This document shows, piece by piece, positions 62,163 through 64,000 of a stretch of 64,000 bases of DNA. The DNA is from Aphrophora alni. Lineage: Eukaryota; Arthropoda; Insecta; Hemiptera; Aphrophoridae. The notes under the pieces are model-generated. The model worked only from the letters and a program-made list of their open reading frames with translations. It was not told where the DNA came from and ran no database searches. The position numbers and the translations under genes were made by a program. The first letter of the stretch is position 1. Every line of letters begins with the position of its first letter. The stretch covers positions 101,789,291 to 101,853,290 of the forward strand of contig OY740773.1 of NCBI GenBank assembly GCA_963513935.1, written 5' to 3'.

Positions 62163-64000
62163 GTAAACAATTTTATTTGTAAAATATTTTAAACATTTAA
62201 ACAGATAATTTTAAACTAAATGTGTTTTAGTATCATAATCTGATACAATAAATCGTGGGGAAATATAATGAACAAGTAAACGATCAATTATTATCTACAA
62301 AGTGATCTTTAAAAAACAAAGTGATCTTAAACAGCTGTATTGGGCTAAATTAGGCCTGAAATGAACTTTACTGTAAAAGTAATAATACTACAGATAATTT
62401 CAGGCTCAATTCAGCTCTTTTAACACATTAGAGACTACTGTTGCAAATGACTTTATGGAGGGAATTTAATGCATAGGGCTGCTATTACGTCTGACATAAC
62501 TTTTGTTGTTTCTACGATGACAGTTAGATTCAGCAATTCATTCTTTGTCTTTTCTAATTCACTTATAAAACACTAGACTGCACTACATTGTAACAAAAAT
62601 CAAAATTTTCCGTTTTTTCATCATGTCAAAAATTAATCTAAAAAGTACTTTTTTTTTTTTTCTTTCTTTTTTTTCAATTGTTATTCCAAACATTTAAATT
62701 TAAATAAATGGCTTCAAACATTTGTCACTCAGGAATTGAAGCAATTCTACAAAATCCTGTATCTGATTTAGATAGCGACGTTGAAAAACTTGAGATAGAT
62801 ATGTTACTAAAATAAAATAAAAATGTAAATGGTCATTCTTTTCTAAATACAAAAATTAAAATAAGGACAAACAATTTTATTTAGCCTAGATAGTTTAATA
62901 AGAGGCAATTTCTGTTTTTTCCTCCATTGTGTCAAATATGAATGTTGAGGTATGAAGTAAACTGCAAGTCTTAGTTCTGAGGTAATTTTTTTTTCTCAGT
63001 TATTTATCTAACATTCATATCTTTATTTTAAAATATGTATTCTGAACGTTTAATCATTTGAGAAATTATAAGACTTTCATCAAAATCTTGACAGTTTTGG
63101 ATAGTGAAATAACTGGTTAAGGGAGTGTTATTAGAATTTCATTTAATATAGCTTACATGTTCATTATTTTTTTAATTTAAAAAATGATTGTGCTAAATTT
63201 TTTCCTAAAACCATTTAAAGAGGAAACCTTACAGAACAAACCTGTTAAATTACATTGCTTAGAGTTGAACAAATATATTTTATAGCATGCAAATTTACTT
63301 GCAAATACTTTGGACGGGTCTCTAAGTGTACACACTTGCCCAGTCCCTAAAATGTTAAGCAATATTATTCATATAAGTTGATTTTTTTGCTTGTATACTT
63401 TTTTGTTGAAGTTTAAAAACCATAGAATCTGTGGAAAGGTTTTCTGAGCAAATTACCAAGACTGACGATTTTCCGATCTTTATAGATTTCAAAATCAAAT
63501 TCTTAAAATTACTTCTTCAAAAACACCTTTAAAAATACGTTTTGCCATTAAAAAAATAATAAGTTGACTCCATATTGGAAAAAAAAATTTAAATACTAAT
63601 AAAGATTTTGTTGTACCTCTTGTAGTTTAGGAATCTGAATGCAGGCCTTCTTGGTTGATGAACCTTTTATACTACTAGTCTTTTCTATGTATTGTAAGGG
63701 AAAAGTTATTATAAAAATTTAGTTAAACTGTTAAATAATTCTACAATTATACAAATTCAGTTCACAAATTATTAATAAAATTGTTCCTCAAGTTTAAAAA
63801 TTATATAGTGTTTTAATTGTTTTAATTTCTTTGTTGGGCCTAATCTTAGGAGAAGCTGGTTTAGGTAAAGTTACAAATTTAAGTTTGATTTTACCCCTTA
63901 CAGTTATTCACCCTGTTGTGACAAAATATAGTATAATTAATAGTCCATTTGTACTAAGATGTAAACTTGCTTAGTGGATTTAAAAATATTATTATTATTA
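62163..64000. other. UGGT intron 18 (continues past window)
   Basis: At least 1838 bp after the last exon in the window. I searched for the expected next UGGT segment (linker, then the start of the GT24 domain) and found none. A piggyBac-like 5' end lies at 62420-62815; the rest is AT-rich without recognised features. Confidence 0.75.
62420..62815 (+). mobile_element. Possible piggyBac-like 5' end with transposase N-terminal vestige
   Basis: TTAACACATTAGAGACTACTG at 62420 shares its first 12 bases with the end of the TTAA-bounded element at 44218. About 290 bp downstream an ATG (62708) opens a 35-codon frame, MASNICHSGIEAILQNPVSD then LDSDVEKLEID, before a stop at 62815. It is acidic and short, like the starts of many piggyBac transposases. 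No right end or catalytic domain was found, so this is probably a truncated copy. Confidence 0.42.

Noticed and set aside
63417..63530. Open stretch after an AG near 63410 considered as UGGT exon 19
   Set aside because: The reading (TIESVERFSEQITKTDDF) does not resemble the expected linker or GT24 start, and no donor keeps the frame.
1..64000. CRISPR arrays, bacterial operons, ribosome binding sites, rRNA genes, intact tRNA genes
   Set aside because: None seen. The gene structure is eukaryotic, and the only tRNA-like sequence (43022-43094) lacks a proper anticodon arm.

Overview
The window is eukaryotic nuclear DNA, very AT-rich (roughly 70 percent by eye), with GT-AG introns of 1.2 to 7.4 kb packed with decayed transposons. 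The mix of Tc1, mariner, Tigger/pogo, piggyBac-type, R1/jockey/CR1-like LINE, Ty3/gypsy LTR and Penelope-like elements, with an animal-type host gene, points to an arthropod, most likely an insect; the order cannot be fixed from the sequence.

One host gene fills the window. From 5043 to 62162 on the + strand I assembled 18 coding exons of UDP-glucose:glycoprotein glucosyltransferase (UGGT), the ER folding sensor. The 3551 coding bases encode residues 1-1183: signal peptide, the thioredoxin-like sensor region and the conserved beta-rich region before the catalytic domain. All junctions are GT-AG and all phases are compatible. The GT24 catalytic domain and the ER-retention tail must lie beyond base 64000. 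A splice acceptor just before the ATG suggests an upstream 5' UTR exon that I could not place. No second intact host gene was found.

Layout. 1-5039: upstream DNA with an unidentified decayed coding remnant (minus), a solo Penelope-type terminal repeat carrying a hammerhead ribozyme, and a small inverted-repeat element. Introns 1-4: LINE 3' fragments, a 41-bp-arm hairpin, a long GA microsatellite, dispersed repeats. Intron 5: a young 2.63-kb gag-only LTR retrotransposon with near-identical 644-bp LTRs. Intron 6: a piggyBac-type non-autonomous element, a dead Tc1 element and a foldback element. Intron 9: two Penelope 3' ends in inverted orientation with a hammerhead motif. Introns 10-12: a mariner-type MITE, a Tigger remnant, a mariner remnant, a tRNA-derived SINE and a LINE endonuclease fragment. 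Intron 13: a piggyBac-type MITE and a Penelope-like remnant with GIY-YIG domain and hammerhead. Introns 14-18: a second Tigger remnant, an internally deleted mariner, a LINE fragment, a foldback element, another Penelope-like remnant and a piggyBac-like 5' end.

The most interesting system is the set of hammerhead self-cleaving ribozyme motifs in Penelope-like terminal repeats at several loci on both strands. Three have all conserved core positions (2086-2134 plus, 47500-47456 minus, 37262-37308 plus), and others are decayed. Next is the compact gag-only LTR retrotransposon.
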